Below are positions 15,291 through 25,236 of a stretch of 64,000 bases of DNA, in pieces. The notes under the pieces were generated by a model. The model ran no database searches, was not told the DNA's origin, and was given only the letters and a program-made list of their open reading frames with translations. A program made the position numbers and the translations under genes. Numbering within the stretch: the first letter of the stretch is position 1; the number at the start of each line of letters is the position of its first letter. Origin of the DNA: JBBRMW01 sp965246845 (lineage in GTDB: Bacteria; Chloroflexota; Anaerolineae; Aggregatilineales; UBA2796); assembly GCA_965246845.1 (NCBI GenBank), contig CBDFFR010000005.1, positions 434,001 to 498,000 of the forward strand. The letters are read 5' to 3'.

Positions 15291-17736
15291 CTTTCTACAG
15301 GCTTCGCAGTTTATTGGGCGCCAGCGTGAGTTGGGGCTGCTTCTCTCCGCGCTGGCATCGGCAACCAAAGGAAGTGGTCAATCTATTCTTATCGGCGGAG
15401 AAAGCGGTATTGGTAAATCGCGTCTGTTTCATGAGGTGAAAACACGCGCAGAAGTGCAGGGTACTCTAGTCATCACCGGGCAGGCGATTACAGAAAGCAC
15501 TGCGCCTTACTATCTCTGGCGTGAGTGTTTTCGCTGGCTTGCCATCCTTGTCGATGTAGCGGATGAGGAAGCCAGTCTTCTGAAGTCGGTTGTGCCTGAT
15601 CTGGCAACCCTGATTGAACGCGATATTCCAGACTTGGCATTGAATGAGCCGCAGGCGTTTCAGCAGCGCCTGCACGAACTGATAATCAGCTTGTTTCAGC
15701 GACATGGGCAGCCGTTGGTTATTCTGTTTGAAGATTTGCAGTGGGCTAAGGAGGAAGATATGGCGCTCCTTGCCTATTTAACTAAATCTGCTGAATCACT
15801 GCCTTTGCTCATTCTGGGTAATTACCGCGATGATGAGCTGCCACTGTTGCCGTCCCGCTTGCCCTCTATGAAAGCCATGAAAATTCAGCGTCTGAACGAG
15901 GCTGAAATTGCGGCTCTCAGCGAGATGATGCTCGGTCAATCCCAGCCTACAGTGGTCGCTCTCCTTATCAACCAGACAGAAGGTAATGTCTATTTTCTGG
16001 TGGAGATTGTACGTGCACTTGCAGAAGAAGCTGGTCAGTTGGAGGACGTTGGCAATCGGACGCTACCACCCCGAATTTTCACTGTGGGTATTCAACAGAT
16101 CGTCGAACGGCGGCTTAGTCAGATTCCGCCTGCGGATCGGGAACTCCTGGAACTAGCTGCCGTACTTGGTCGTCAACTGGATTTGCCTGTACTTCGCATA
16201 ACTGTCTCAGCATTGGAGCTAGACCGCTGGCTGGGGGCGTGCGCGGCGCTTGCTGTGCTCGAAGTAAACGACAATCGTTGGCGTTTTGTTCACGATAAAC
16301 TTCGTGAAGGGGTTCTGAACAACTTAGATCAGGCGCGAAGCCGCCGGTTACACCGACGAGCCGCAACCGCTATCGAGACCGCCTATCAGAATGATGATAG
16401 CTTGGCTGCGCGACTGGCATTCCACTGGAAAATGGCAGATAACCCCGAAACCGAAGCTCACTATGCGCTGATCGCTGCGCGACTGGCGCAAAGCATTTTT
16501 GCAACCCATGAAGCCAATGCTCTTTACACCCAAGCACTTGAAGCCTTGGAGAGACTGCCCGATACTCTTGAAAATCGACGCATCCGCGTTGACGCGATCA
16601 TTCTGCGTGCTCAAATCACGCTGACGCTAGTGAAACCCAACAAATATTTGGAACAACTCGACTCAGCCGAGCGACTGGTCTATTCCATTTCGCCTTCAAG
16701 AGATGCTGACGATATGGATGCAGCCGACCAAGGGCGTGTCAGTAAGATCCATTTACAGATAGGACACGCTCACTTCGGGATCAGCAACCTTCCTGAAGCC
16801 ATCAAACATTACACCGAAGCACTGCGGATTGGGCAGAACCTCGGTAATGAAGCGTTGATTGCGCCTTCCGCAGCGGTGCTAGGCCGCATATATGCGGTAC
16901 AAGGGCGTTACATTGAAGCAGAAATATTGCTGAGAAGTGCATCTCAACTTCTCCAAAAGCTGAAACTTATCCCACAATGGTCGCGGACAATGCAAATCTT
17001 TGCATTTGCACGTGGTGGACGTGGCTACTATCATGAGGGTATAGAGATACTAACAAATGTGCGGGAGCGAGCGCGGCAGATTAAAGATTTTTCAGCCGTG
17101 GTCTTCACCCATACCAGCGCTTCAGGAATTCATACTACCGTTGCGGGCGATCTCGAAGCCGCCATATACGATGCAGAACAAGGTATAGAGGTAGCACGTT
17201 CACTGCGCGACCTTACTTCTTTATATATTCCCTATGGATACGCAGCCTGGGCTGAAACACGGCGCGGAAATCATCAAATAGCCATAGAGTATTGTGCAAA
17301 CGCGACTTCCATTGCCAACCACTTCGGCGGATTGCTCCTGTGGACGGAATCGTTCTATTACGTTGAGGCCGAAGTAACTTTCAACGCTGGCAAGCGCGAG
17401 GAAGCAATTGCCCTATGCGCTAAAGCGCTGGATTATGCGGTGAAGGTTTTCAGTGTGATGAACGAAGTCAGAACTTACAATCTTCTGGGCGTAATTTATG
17501 CAGACACCAATATAGTACAGAGCGATGCCTATTTTTCGAAAGCCATCCAAATCGCAGAACCATATGATTTACGGATGGAGGAAATGAATGCTCGTGTAAA
17601 CTGGGGAAAAGCACTCTTGAAGCGGGGCGCTACTCAAACTGGACACCAGCATCTGGAATTGGCCCTCGCGCAGTTTCACGCAAGTAATCTACCGATACGG
17701 ATCGCTGAAGTACACACACTTCTGAGGCAGCCATAG
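15280..17736 (+). CDS. AAA ATPase with TPR-like repeats (LuxR/MalT-like signalling ATPase), probably 5'-truncated
   Basis: 818 residues as read from a TTG that lies inside the right end of the IS element. The first native residues are about FLQASQFIGRQRELGLLL. Walker A is GGESGIGKS near residue 40 and Walker B is LVILFEDLQWA near residue 148. A winged-helix-like region follows, and TPR-like repeats fill residues 380-800. Such ATPase-TPR modules normally follow a sensor, kinase, cyclase or DNA-binding domain. Here any such N-terminal domain has been removed by the IS junction. The reading frame is otherwise intact, but the only start available is borrowed from the IS, so expression is uncertain. 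Confidence 0.82.
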   Translation: MTLPFLQASQFIGRQRELGLLLSALASATKGSGQSILIGGESGIGKSRLFHEVKTRAEVQGTLVITGQAITESTAPYYLWRECFRWLAILVDVADEEASLLKSVVPDLATLIERDIPDLALNEPQAFQQRLHELIISLFQRHGQPLVILFEDLQWAKEEDMALLAYLTKSAESLPLLILGNYRDDELPLLPSRLPSMKAMKIQRLNEAEIAALSEMMLGQSQPTVVALLINQTEGNVYFLVEIVRALAEEAGQLEDVGNRTLPPRIFTVGIQQIVERRLSQIPPADRELLELAAVLGRQLDLPVLRITVSALELDRWLGACAALAVLEVNDNRWRFVHDKLREGVLNNLDQARSRRLHRRAATAIETAYQNDDSLAARLAFHWKMADNPETEAHYALIAARLAQSIFATHEANALYTQALEALERLPDTLENRRIRVDAIILRAQITLTLVKPNKYLEQLDSAERLVYSISPSRDADDMDAADQGRVSKIHLQIGHAHFGISNLPEAIKHYTEALRIGQNLGNEALIAPSAAVLGRIYAVQGRYIEAEILLRSASQLLQKLKLIPQWSRTMQIFAFARGGRGYYHEGIEILTNVRERARQIKDFSAVVFTHTSASGIHTTVAGDLEAAIYDAEQGIEVARSLRDLTSLYIPYGYAAWAETRRGNHQIAIEYCANATSIANHFGGLLLWTESFYYVEAEVTFNAGKREEAIALCAKALDYAVKVFSVMNEVRTYNLLGVIYADTNIVQSDAYFSKAIQIAEPYDLRMEEMNARVNWGKALLKRGATQTGHQHLELALAQFHASNLPIRIAEVHTLLRQP

Positions 17737-18741
17737 AGAGAACAGATCCGTGACTTTAGGTCGTCAGAGCTTTTGGGTCATCTCGGAAGAGGGAATCATT
17801 GGCATCATTGTAATGTTTCTCATCTCTTATTGCATCTCATTTGTGTTGATGAGGCACATGTACCTGATTCGGTGATCCGGTACATATTTTTCGCCGGATC
17901 ATCAAATTATGCGATACTGATCGACTTTGATTCGGTGATCCGGTGAATTTTGAACAAGGTCTGTATAAACGAAAAAGACGATCGGCAAACAACAAACGCA
18001 TAATAAAAAGTTTTTCCAAAGTACCGGATCACCGGATCACTGGATCAGGCCATCCAACCTATATCAGCACTATTGAACCATGTGCTTGCCACTTGCGACA
18101 AGGTGTTTGGCCTATCCATGTGTGAGGTAAACTTGATGGTGGGTGTCTATAGCACAGTGTACAGTGCTAAGGGTGCGAGTATAATTGTGCTGTACACGTT
18201 CAGCAGCGTGTGCTGAGACTCGAAAAGGAGCCAACTACAGCACAATTCAACGTGCGGCGAATGCTGCACCCAGTGCGCGGCGACGCGCGCCATTTCCCTT
18301 TGAGCGCAAACGAAAACGGCCAGCTAAGGCTGGCTACGCTGCGCGCGTCACCTCCAGCAACGAAAAGCTGGACGCGCGCAGTCGTTGCGTTGAGCGCATT
18401 GGCGCCGTACACGGACCAACTGTAGGAAAAACTATCAACCATGTGCCCTGAGTGGCGGGTGTGGAGCCGTGTAAACAGGCGTAAATCGTATATATAATGC
18501 TCCCTCATGGTCTTTCCCAAAAGTCTTTGCCAATGCGGACTCTCGACACTATACATTATGAACGGGTGCTTCCGCTCTTCAGACAATTGATACAGTATAG
18601 TGTCTAAAAAGAGTATGTCGGTCCTGTAACCGAGCCAGGCCGCTAATCGACTCGCGTGAATTCACACCTGCGCCGGTTCTGGCGCTCGAAGCTGTCCGTC
18701 AGTGACCGGTCTTCATCTGGCACGTAGAGAGGAGCAAGCGA
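17737..18741. other. 1-kb intergenic region with an octamer cluster and no convincing gene
   Basis: The first 320 bases are AT-rich and contain the ACCGGATC-type repeat cluster. Around 18151-18170 is an interrupted dyad (TAGCAC...GTGCTA). The rest has short frames whose codon use is not protein-like. GAGGAG just before 18742 is the ribosome site of the next gene. Confidence 0.55.
17866..18046. repeat. Cluster of six ACCGGATC-like octamers (iteron-like)
   Basis: GATTCGGTGATCCGGT occurs at 17866-17881 and again at 17929-17944. GCCGGATC lies at 17893-17900. An inverted block at 18023-18046 carries three tandem octamers, ACCGGATC, ACCGGATC and ACTGGATC. The spacing and AT-rich surroundings resemble plasmid iterons or a partition/repressor site. 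Both are inference from pattern only. Confidence 0.7.
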
Positions 18742-20528
18742 ATGCGTCCTGTGGATACAACTGCCGATGCGCTCTGGAAACGACGTTTCCGTGCTGATGC
18801 TGTGTCTTGGATGCTAGTCGCAGTAGAAAACCCGACACGCGCGGCAGTCGTGCTTAATCGATCCGGCGTCAACCAGCTCTACGCTTGGGAGATCGAGACA
18901 GGCGAGCTACGACAGGTCACAAACCATCCAACCGGAGTCCGCTATGGCTTCATCTCGCCGGATGGAAACAGTATCTTCTATTTCGAAGATAGGAGCGGGA
19001 ACGAACTCGGTCATTATGTGAGCGTACCATTTGGCGGCGGACCTTCCACGAACCTCACGCCTGATCTACCACCCTTTTCGTTTCGTCCATTGAGCAGCAA
19101 TCGCGATGGAGCGTGGCTCGGCCTCTTGGTGGTGGATAGCGCAGGCTCGCATGTCTATGGACTGCACGATGGCGAGCACCGTCATCTGTATACTTCACCC
19201 AAACGCGCCACTGAGCCTATCTTTTCTGCGGCTGGCGATCTCGCCGCGATAGCCACAACGGAGCGCTCGACTTTCAATCAATTCAGTATTGTTCTCGTGG
19301 ATGTCGCAAGTGGCATCAATCAGGCGGAACTCTATGACGCGCAGGCCAACCTCCTCCCGCATATGTTCTCTCCGGTTTCGGGAGACAATCGGCTGCTCGG
19401 GCATAGCAGCGCTTCTGGCTTCACTCGTCCCTTCATATGGGATATTGAGACGGATGCCGCCGATGAACTGCCGCTCAGCGAATTGGAAGGAGACCTTTAC
19501 GCTTGGGATTGGTCGCGCGATGCGCGCCGCATCCTGTTGTGCCAGGTGAGCCACGCCCGCTCGAAGCTATACATTTTCGATCTCATCTCAAGCGAACTTC
19601 GGGGGCTAAATCATCCGTCTGGAAGGCCATTACAGGGGTACTTTGCGGGTGATAAACAAATTTTGACGACGTTCACCGACACGGCTTCTCCGGGTTGTGT
19701 GCTGGCGCTTGGTGATGAGACGGGCGGAAATGTATTGCTCGCTGGCGAATCATTTCCAGCTTGCCCTTGGAAGTCGGTCACTTTTGCATCACAAGATGGG
19801 ACTAAAATTCAGGCATGGCTCACCACACCCGAAGGTGGAGGTCCATTCCCGACAATAATTGATATACACGGCGGTCCGATGGTTGCCCAAATGGAAGAGT
19901 TTCACCCTCACTCTCAGGCGTGGCTTGATCATGGTTTTGCGTGGTTGAGCGTGAATTATCGTGGCTCGACGACCTTCGGGACTGCCTTTGAACGCGCAAT
20001 CTGGGGGCGCTTCGGGACGGATGAAGTCTGGGATATTGTGGCCGCTCGCAATTGGCTCATCAGCAATGAAATTGCTCGCCGGGATGCAGTTTTCCTCACA
20101 GGCTGGTCCTATGGCGGGACATTGACATTACAGGTTTTGGGGCGAGCGCCGGAAGGCTGGGCAGGCGCTATGGCCGGGATCGCGATGCCGATTGGACGCT
20201 CGCTTATGAGGATGAAGCGGAGCGCATGAAGGCATTGCAGCGTGCTTCTTTCGGCGGATCGCCTGAAGAAACGCCGGAAGCACACCGCACCGCCTCGCCC
20301 ATAACCTACGCCGCCCAAGTCAGCGCTCCTATTCTGGTCATGCAGGCCAAAAATGATTCGCGCTGTCCGCCGCGCCAAATGAGTTACTACGAACAAATCA
20401 TGCGCGAGCTCGGCAAGCAGATCGAAGTCTATTGGTTCGATGCCGGACATGGCTCGCTTGCCAATGAAGAGCGCATACACCATCAGAAATTGATGATGCA
20501 ATTTGCACAGAAGGTGTTGAATAGCTGA
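18742..20528 (+). pseudogene. S9-family prolyl oligopeptidase, frameshifted
   Basis: The first frame (18742-20229) encodes a beta-propeller half and the start of an alpha/beta-hydrolase ending with the nucleophile motif GWSYGG. The second frame (from about 20190, overlapping) resumes DWTLAYEDEAERMKALQ and carries the catalytic Asp (QAKNDSRCPP) and His (DAGHGS) to the stop at 20528. Reading both frames gives a complete S9C-type peptidase of about 595 residues. A single missing base near 20185-20195 splits it. GGAG lies eight bases before the ATG. Unless the base is a sequencing error, the product is inactive, because the Ser and the Asp/His are on separate frames. Confidence 0.85.
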
Positions 20529-20589
20529 GCGCATTTAACGGTGTAGGGTTGAAAAACGACATCTTTCCAAAAACTACAAGCTATTAGTT

Positions 20590-21316
20590 AACCTGCGAAA
20601 TAAGGTATAGGCGAACGGAAGAAGGGGTCGGCGATAGGGTCAATGCGGAAGACGTGCTGCAATCTGTCGGTTGACCAAGCCGGCGATAGCAGCAAGGCGC
20701 ATGGGGTGACGTCGGCGATGGTGGCGGTCAGGGTTGGCGAGCGACTGAAAACGACGAATACGGCCAATGGTGTGTTCAACCACGATGCGCCTTTTGGAAA
20801 AAGCGGTGTTGTAAGCGGTGTCGTCGGGTGGACGGGGTTTGCCGTGTGGCTTGCGCCGGGGAGCGCTACCCCAACCGAGCGCGTCAATACCGACATAGGC
20901 CAAATCGCCCCTGCCACGCACGCCCGGCGGAAGGCGACACATCAGGGTCGACAGTTCCAGCAAGCGCAAGTCGGCAGTCGGACCCGCCACACTCAGCGCG
21001 ATGTCCACAATCTGCCCGTTCTGCTCATTGACTGCGACCTGACTTTTGAGGGTGTGCGTCTTCTTTTTGCCCGAATACAGCCCATTCGCTTCGGCGCGCT
21101 CAGCCGGTCGCTGTACGCGCTGCTCGAAACTGTCGATGACCACCGCCAGTTCGGGAATGTCGTGTAATAAGTCGTCGAGTTGCCGCAGGCGTTTGCGCGA
21201 AGGGCGCGGCAGGCGCATCGTATCCCGTCCCGCCCGCTCCAACATCGGCAGCCAGCGCTCGACCGTGCGCAGCACGTTGGTTTCGCTCACCCCGAACAGA
21301 TACCCCAGTCTTCTTG
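20590..21316 (-). mobile_element. IS5-family insertion sequence remnant
   Basis: The interval holds an IS5-type transposase frame (minus strand) and its downstream end, ending near AACCTGCGAAATAAGG at about 20594-20609. The far end is missing, because the transposase N-terminus stops abruptly near 21316 against unrelated sequence. No complete terminal repeat pair was found, so boundaries are approximate. Confidence 0.65.
20640..21316 (-). pseudogene. IS5-family transposase, 5'-truncated
   Basis: About 225 codons are open. The visible start of homology is YLFGVSETNVLRTVERW, a helix-turn-helix, then a DDE-type core: AVVIDSFEQRVQRPAE (first Asp), the YSGKKKTHTLKSQVAVN strand typical of IS5, DLAYVGIDALG (second Asp region) and KRRIVVEHTIGRIRRF (Glu region). 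The catalytic core appears whole. The extreme N-terminus is lost, since an in-frame stop lies just upstream at 21318-21320. An internal start at 21290 could still give 216 residues. Confidence 0.8.
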
Positions 21317-21472
21317 TTCACCGCTGAAATATGCGAAATGTGTAATTCATCAAGCGTTCTACAGAAATTACATATCGGTGTCAAGCAGAAATCCTCTGCA
21401 ACTTGAACACCCGTCTCGGTAACCTTCATGTTTTTCTTTCTGCATAGCACGCAATCAGAGCAAGACCCCTTG
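21317..21472 (-). other. Gene fragment with a Cys/His pattern, possibly HNH-like
   Basis: Read leftward, this short open stretch encodes CSDCVLCRKKN, then CLTPICNFCRTLDELHISHI. The CxxC pairs followed by a HisHI-type element resemble the start of an HNH endonuclease, but the match is weak. It is caught between the IS5 remnant and the ISL3 left end, so it is a leftover of the sequence that lay here earlier. Confidence 0.3.
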
Positions 21473-23205
21473 GGGCTCATCCGCAGAAAAGGTGCTGAGG
21501 AAGGAGGAGATAATCAGGAGAGGATAGGTGAGAATGAGGCGACAGCGTGAAGTTCGAGGCGATACTGAAATTGAAAGGAATTCGCGTGCTTAGGGTGGAG
21601 GACAGCGAAGAGCAGGTGCTTATCACTGCGCGAACGCTGACAAAGCAGGCGAGATGTCCGAGTTGTGGAGCAAATAGCCAGCGGGTGCATAGTTATTATT
21701 GGCGAAGCATCCAGGATTTACCGCTGCAAGCCAGTCGCGTGCGTCTGCGCCTGAGAGTGAAACGGTTGCGCTGCATAAATGAGCATTGTTCGCGTTCGAC
21801 GTTCGTTGAGCGGCTGCCAGAAGTGGTGGGATGGCATCAACAACGAACGGTCCGGCTCAACCAGGTGCTAAGCGAGATTGCCTTCGCGGTCGGCGGAGAA
21901 GTCAGTAGACGAGTCGTAGCGCACTTGAGTGTGGAGATTAGTGGAGACAGCTTATTGCGTCTCATCCGGCGGCACTGTCCGGCAAGCACAATTTGTCCCA
22001 AGCAGATTGGCGTAGATGACTGGTGCTATCGACGCGGAGTACGCTACGGAACGCTCATCGTTGACTTGGAGACACATCGACCGATTGACCTCTTGCCGGA
22101 CCGCGAGGTACACACCCTGGCAGCCTGGCTAAAGCAGCATCCACAACTTGAAATCGTCAGCCGCGACCGTGCGCGACCCTATGCCGAGGGTATCCGAGAG
22201 GGCGCACCTCAGGCACAGCAAGTGGCAGACCGCTGGCATATCCTGAAAAACCTGGGTGACAGTTTGCGGCAGAGTTTTGAGCATCATGCAACTTTGCTGC
22301 GGCAGGTCGTCGTTGAGCTACCCATCGCTCGTCCTTCCACATCCGCTTGCCCGCCAGTCCTACCCGCAACGACACCACGTCCAGCACGTGCGCTGCGTCC
22401 AGAAGAGCAAGCGCGTGCCGAACGACGAGCCGGCTGGGAAGCCATTTTCCAGCAGGCGCACGCATTATTGGCGCGTGGTATGAGTGTCAGCGCGGTGGCC
22501 CGGAAACTCGGTATTGACCGCTCCACAGTGGGCAAATACAAGCAACTTCCTGTGCTGCCGCCCAGAACCTGTATTCGTTTGGGACCCCGCCTGCTGGACC
22601 CCTTTCGCGACTACATTCGTCAGCGAGTGATTGAGGCTAACCCCGTCGGACGTACCTACTGGCCGAAATCCAAGCGCTCGGCTTTACAGGCGGCAAGCCC
22701 CTCGTCGCGGCCTATCTGCGTCAGATACGCGCTGAACTGAACCTGCGTAGTCATGCGTGTGGACCGCAACCGCTCTTCAACCTTCCGCCCAGAACCCTCA
22801 CTCCTCGTGCGCTTACCATCTTCGTCATGATCCCTGCTGCGCAGCGCCGACCCGTACAGGAATACTGTATCCAGCAGGCACGGCTGTTGCACCCGCTCCT
22901 AGACCGAGCCATTCAGCTGACCCTCGATTTTGCTCAAGCTCTACGTGAGCGCACCGTCTCTGTTTTGGACGACTGGTTTGCCCAAGTTTCTCAGGCAGCC
23001 ATTCCTGCCTTTAAAACCTTCGCACGTACCATTCGTCACGATGACGCTGTTCGCGCTGCCTTCTCCCTGCCCTTCAGCAATGGTTTGGTCGAAGGCCATG
23101 TCACTCGTCTTAAGCTCATTAAGCGCCAGATGTATGGTCGTGCCAACTTCGACCTTCTGCGGGCTCGTGTCCTGCACCCTTAGCACCTTTTCTGCGGATG
23201 AGCCC
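21473..23205 (+). mobile_element. ISL3-family insertion sequence
   Basis: 1733 bp bounded by near-perfect inverted repeats of about 28 bases. The left end starts GGGCTCATCCGCAGAAAAGG and the right end is its complement, with one internal mismatch. One transposase gene, broken by a frameshift, fills it. The eight flanking bases differ on the two sides (ACCCCTTG and ATCTCAGA), so no target duplication is visible. Confidence 0.9.
21547..23183 (+). pseudogene. ISL3-family transposase, frameshifted
   Basis: Starts at a GTG. The N-terminal zinc-binding region is CPSCGANSQRVHS...LRCINEHCSRSTF. The catalytic centre follows (GVDDWCYRRGVRYGTLIVDLETHRPIDLLPDR, ...VSRDRARPYAEGI, ADRWHILKNL). Near 22640 the frame is lost, giving a run of unrelated residues and a stop at 22740. 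The true continuation, LLAEIQALGFTGGKP to the catalytic Glu region (FSNGLVEGHVTRLKLIKRQMYGRANFDLL), is in another frame and ends at 23183. One extra base, or two missing, at about 22637-22650 explains this. Confidence 0.88.
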
Positions 23206-24106
23206 ATCTCAGAAATCACTACAACAAATTGCCAGTCTGAAAACACCAAGCCTTGTCAAGCAACAACGAGCTTGGGCTACGCGATATTCAACTGCCGCGT
23301 TTGCCGACGGCGCTTCAATGAACGCACTGGAACCGTATTCAATCATCTCCAATTTCCGACCGATATCGTGTTGTTGGTGGTGCTGTGGCGGTTGCGCTAT
23401 AAGTTGAGTCTACGTGACCTGACCGAGATGTTTGCGATCCGGGGCTATGCCTTTACTCACGAAACGGTTCGGGAATGGGAATCGCGCTTTGCTCCTTTAT
23501 TGAGTGGACAATTGAAAGCCAAACGGCGTGGACAGGCGGGAAAATCCTGGTACGTTGATGAGACCTATGTCAAAGTAAATGGGCGGTGGCACTATTTGTA
23601 TCGGGCGATTGATCGAGATGGCAACCTGGTCGATACCATGTTCAGCACAACTCGTGATCTTGCCGCAGCCAATACATTTTTCAAACAAGCGACGGCTACG
23701 GTAGGACACAAACCTGAGTGCGTGACGACGGACAAACATGGTTCATATCGACGCGCCATTCGGCAGAGTTTAGGGCGCAAGGTTCCAACACCGAATCAGT
23801 CAATACCTCAACAACATCATTGAGCAGTACCATTGCGGGGTCAAAAGCCGCTATTATGCGATGCGTGGCTTTGGTAGTTTTACCAGCGCCGCCCGCTTCT
23901 GCACTGCATTCGATGAACTCCGTCAATATTTCAATTTCCGCGCTGCCCGTCAAAAACCGCGTCCACTCTCTGACCAACGCTATCAATTTCGGCAGCGTTT
24001 TGATGAGCTAATGGCTTTGCCATTCAATCTGTAGTTTTGACACGAAGGAAGCAACATCAGCTCCAATTTTCAGCATGTTGAATTTACACTGAGTCCTGAC
24101 ACAACC
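23206..24106 (+). mobile_element. IS6-family element remnant
   Basis: The right end is intact: in complement it starts GGTTGTGTCAGGACTCAG, matching the IS6-type termini of the copy at 14301-15290. The left end is missing or degraded next to the ISL3 right repeat, though TCAGAAATCA at 23209-23218 may be a trace of the left terminal repeat. The right end directly abuts the last codons of the GntR-type regulator. Confidence 0.75.
23227..24034 (+). pseudogene. IS6-family transposase, 5'-truncated and frameshifted
   Basis: Clearly related to the copy at 14398-15216. It starts within the zinc-ribbon (NCQSENTKPC), lacks a start codon, and keeps the first two catalytic Asp regions (YVDETYVKVNG, VTTDKHGSYRRAI). 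At about 23784 one extra C in GGTTCCAACACC shifts the frame. The correct continuation, ISQYLNNIIEQYHCGVKSRYY with the catalytic Glu, runs in another frame to the stop at 24034. Not functional as read. Confidence 0.88.
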
Positions 24107-25200
24107 ATCGCGACGGACTCCCGCTCGACCAGAGAGGCCGAAAGCGTGACCTGCTGCAATCCCGCACGCTCTCCTCGCAAGCGACCATACAGGATTTCGG
24201 CCGCCGTCGAACCAATTTTTATGAAGGGCTGCGCCACTGTCGTCAACGGCGGGTCGAGGTGCGGTGACAGGTCCAGATTGTCAAAGCCGACGACCGAAAG
24301 CTGCGTCGGAATGCTGATACCGGCTATCGACGCCGCCCGATAAACTGCGCTCGCGATCTGGTCATTCGCCGCAAAGATGGCGGTCGGTCGGTCAGGACGG
24401 GAGAGGAATTCAATGAGCGGGTGCAGGTCGAAGGCAGGATAGCCGTTCACGATACACACATCGTCCGGCGTGGTGGTTAGCCCGCGTTCTTCCATAGCAC
24501 GGCGGTAGCCGACAAAACGGTGTTCCATACTCACTGCTGGCGAAGCCCAGGTCACGAATCCGACCCGCGTATGACCCCGACTAATCAGATAGTCGGTCCC
24601 GCGCACTGCGCCGCCGAAGTGGTCCGTCATCACGTAATCGGTGGCGCGACCCTTCAGATAGCGGTCAATCAGCACGAGCGGGATATTCCGCTCCGCGAGC
24701 GCATCCAGTGGTAGCGCGTGGTCGGAGTCGACCGGATAGAGCGCCACACCGTCGATACCATCCCGCACCAAACGCCTGATCACCTTCGATTGTTCCTCGA
24801 AATCATTGTTGACGTGGTGGAAAATCACGGAGAAATCGAGACTTTGCGCGACCTGCTGGAACCCCACCAGAATCGTGGAAACCGAAGAGTCGCGCACATA
24901 GGGGACGACAAACGCGAGATGTCCCGTCCCTATTTTCGCATTGGGGGCGATGCTGCGCTGCCAATCCATTTCGACGAACGTACCGCGTCCCTGTTCGCGA
25001 CGCAGGTAGCCCGCTTCTTCGAGGCTGTGCAACGCCTGCCGGATCGTCCCGCGCGCAACGTTGAACTCCGCACAGAGGTCTTTTTCAGGGGGAATATTCG
25101 CGCCCGCAAGCCACTCCCCGCCGAGAATGCGGTTGCGGAAGATAGTCGCGATTTGGATGTGTAGCGGGGGTGATTCGGTATCGCGTGTAAGTGTGATCAT
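24070..25200 (-). CDS. GntR-type winged-helix regulator with a LacI-like sugar-sensing domain (AraR-like architecture)
   Basis: 376 residues. Residues 5-75 form a GntR winged helix (PPLHIQIATIFRNRIL, ARGTIRQALHSLEEAGYLRREQGRGTFV). Residues 95-365 form a periplasmic-binding-like sensor (GVALYPVDSD, GHTRVGFVTW, PTQLSVVGFDNLDLSPHLDPPLTTVAQP). This mixed layout is that of AraR, a sugar-responsive repressor. The last dozen residues (VVSGLSVNSTC) are encoded by the end of the IS6-type remnant, so only the natural tail after about RESVAM was replaced. It lies just upstream of a palindrome with the same core as the operator at 28023-28040. It is therefore probably autoregulated and controls the carbohydrate locus. 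Confidence 0.93.
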   Translation of the reverse strand: MITLTRDTESPPLHIQIATIFRNRILGGEWLAGANIPPEKDLCAEFNVARGTIRQALHSLEEAGYLRREQGRGTFVEMDWQRSIAPNAKIGTGHLAFVVPYVRDSSVSTILVGFQQVAQSLDFSVIFHHVNNDFEEQSKVIRRLVRDGIDGVALYPVDSDHALPLDALAERNIPLVLIDRYLKGRATDYVMTDHFGGAVRGTDYLISRGHTRVGFVTWASPAVSMEHRFVGYRRAMEERGLTTTPDDVCIVNGYPAFDLHPLIEFLSRPDRPTAIFAANDQIASAVYRAASIAGISIPTQLSVVGFDNLDLSPHLDPPLTTVAQPFIKIGSTAAEILYGRLRGERAGLQQVTLSASLVERESVAMVVSGLSVNSTC

Positions 25201-25224
25201 GAGGACAGCAGGGTTTTATCTGGT

Positions 25225-25234
25225 TGTCTAGACA
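25225..25234 (-). promoter_or_regulatory. Candidate GntR-type operator upstream of the regulator gene
   Basis: TGTCTAGACA is a perfect 10-bp palindrome 25 bases before the regulator ATG, directly after a TAATAT -10-like element on the minus strand. It shares TTGTCTA with the operator at 28023-28040. Autoregulation is inferred. Confidence 0.5.
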
Positions 25235-25236
25235 TA

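Noticed and set aside
18151..18170. Interrupted dyad TAGCAC...GTGCTA as an operator
   Set aside because: The centre is not symmetric, it lies over 500 bases from any start codon and there is only one copy.
18200..18586. 128-residue minus-strand frame and overlapping plus-strand frames
   Set aside because: Overlapping frames of similar length on both strands with no domain or ribosome site. Composition is not protein-like.
22600..22740. Programmed frameshift in the ISL3 transposase
   Set aside because: ISL3 elements are not known to use one, no slippery heptamer is evident, and other IS copies here also carry frame breaks, so decay or sequencing error is simpler.
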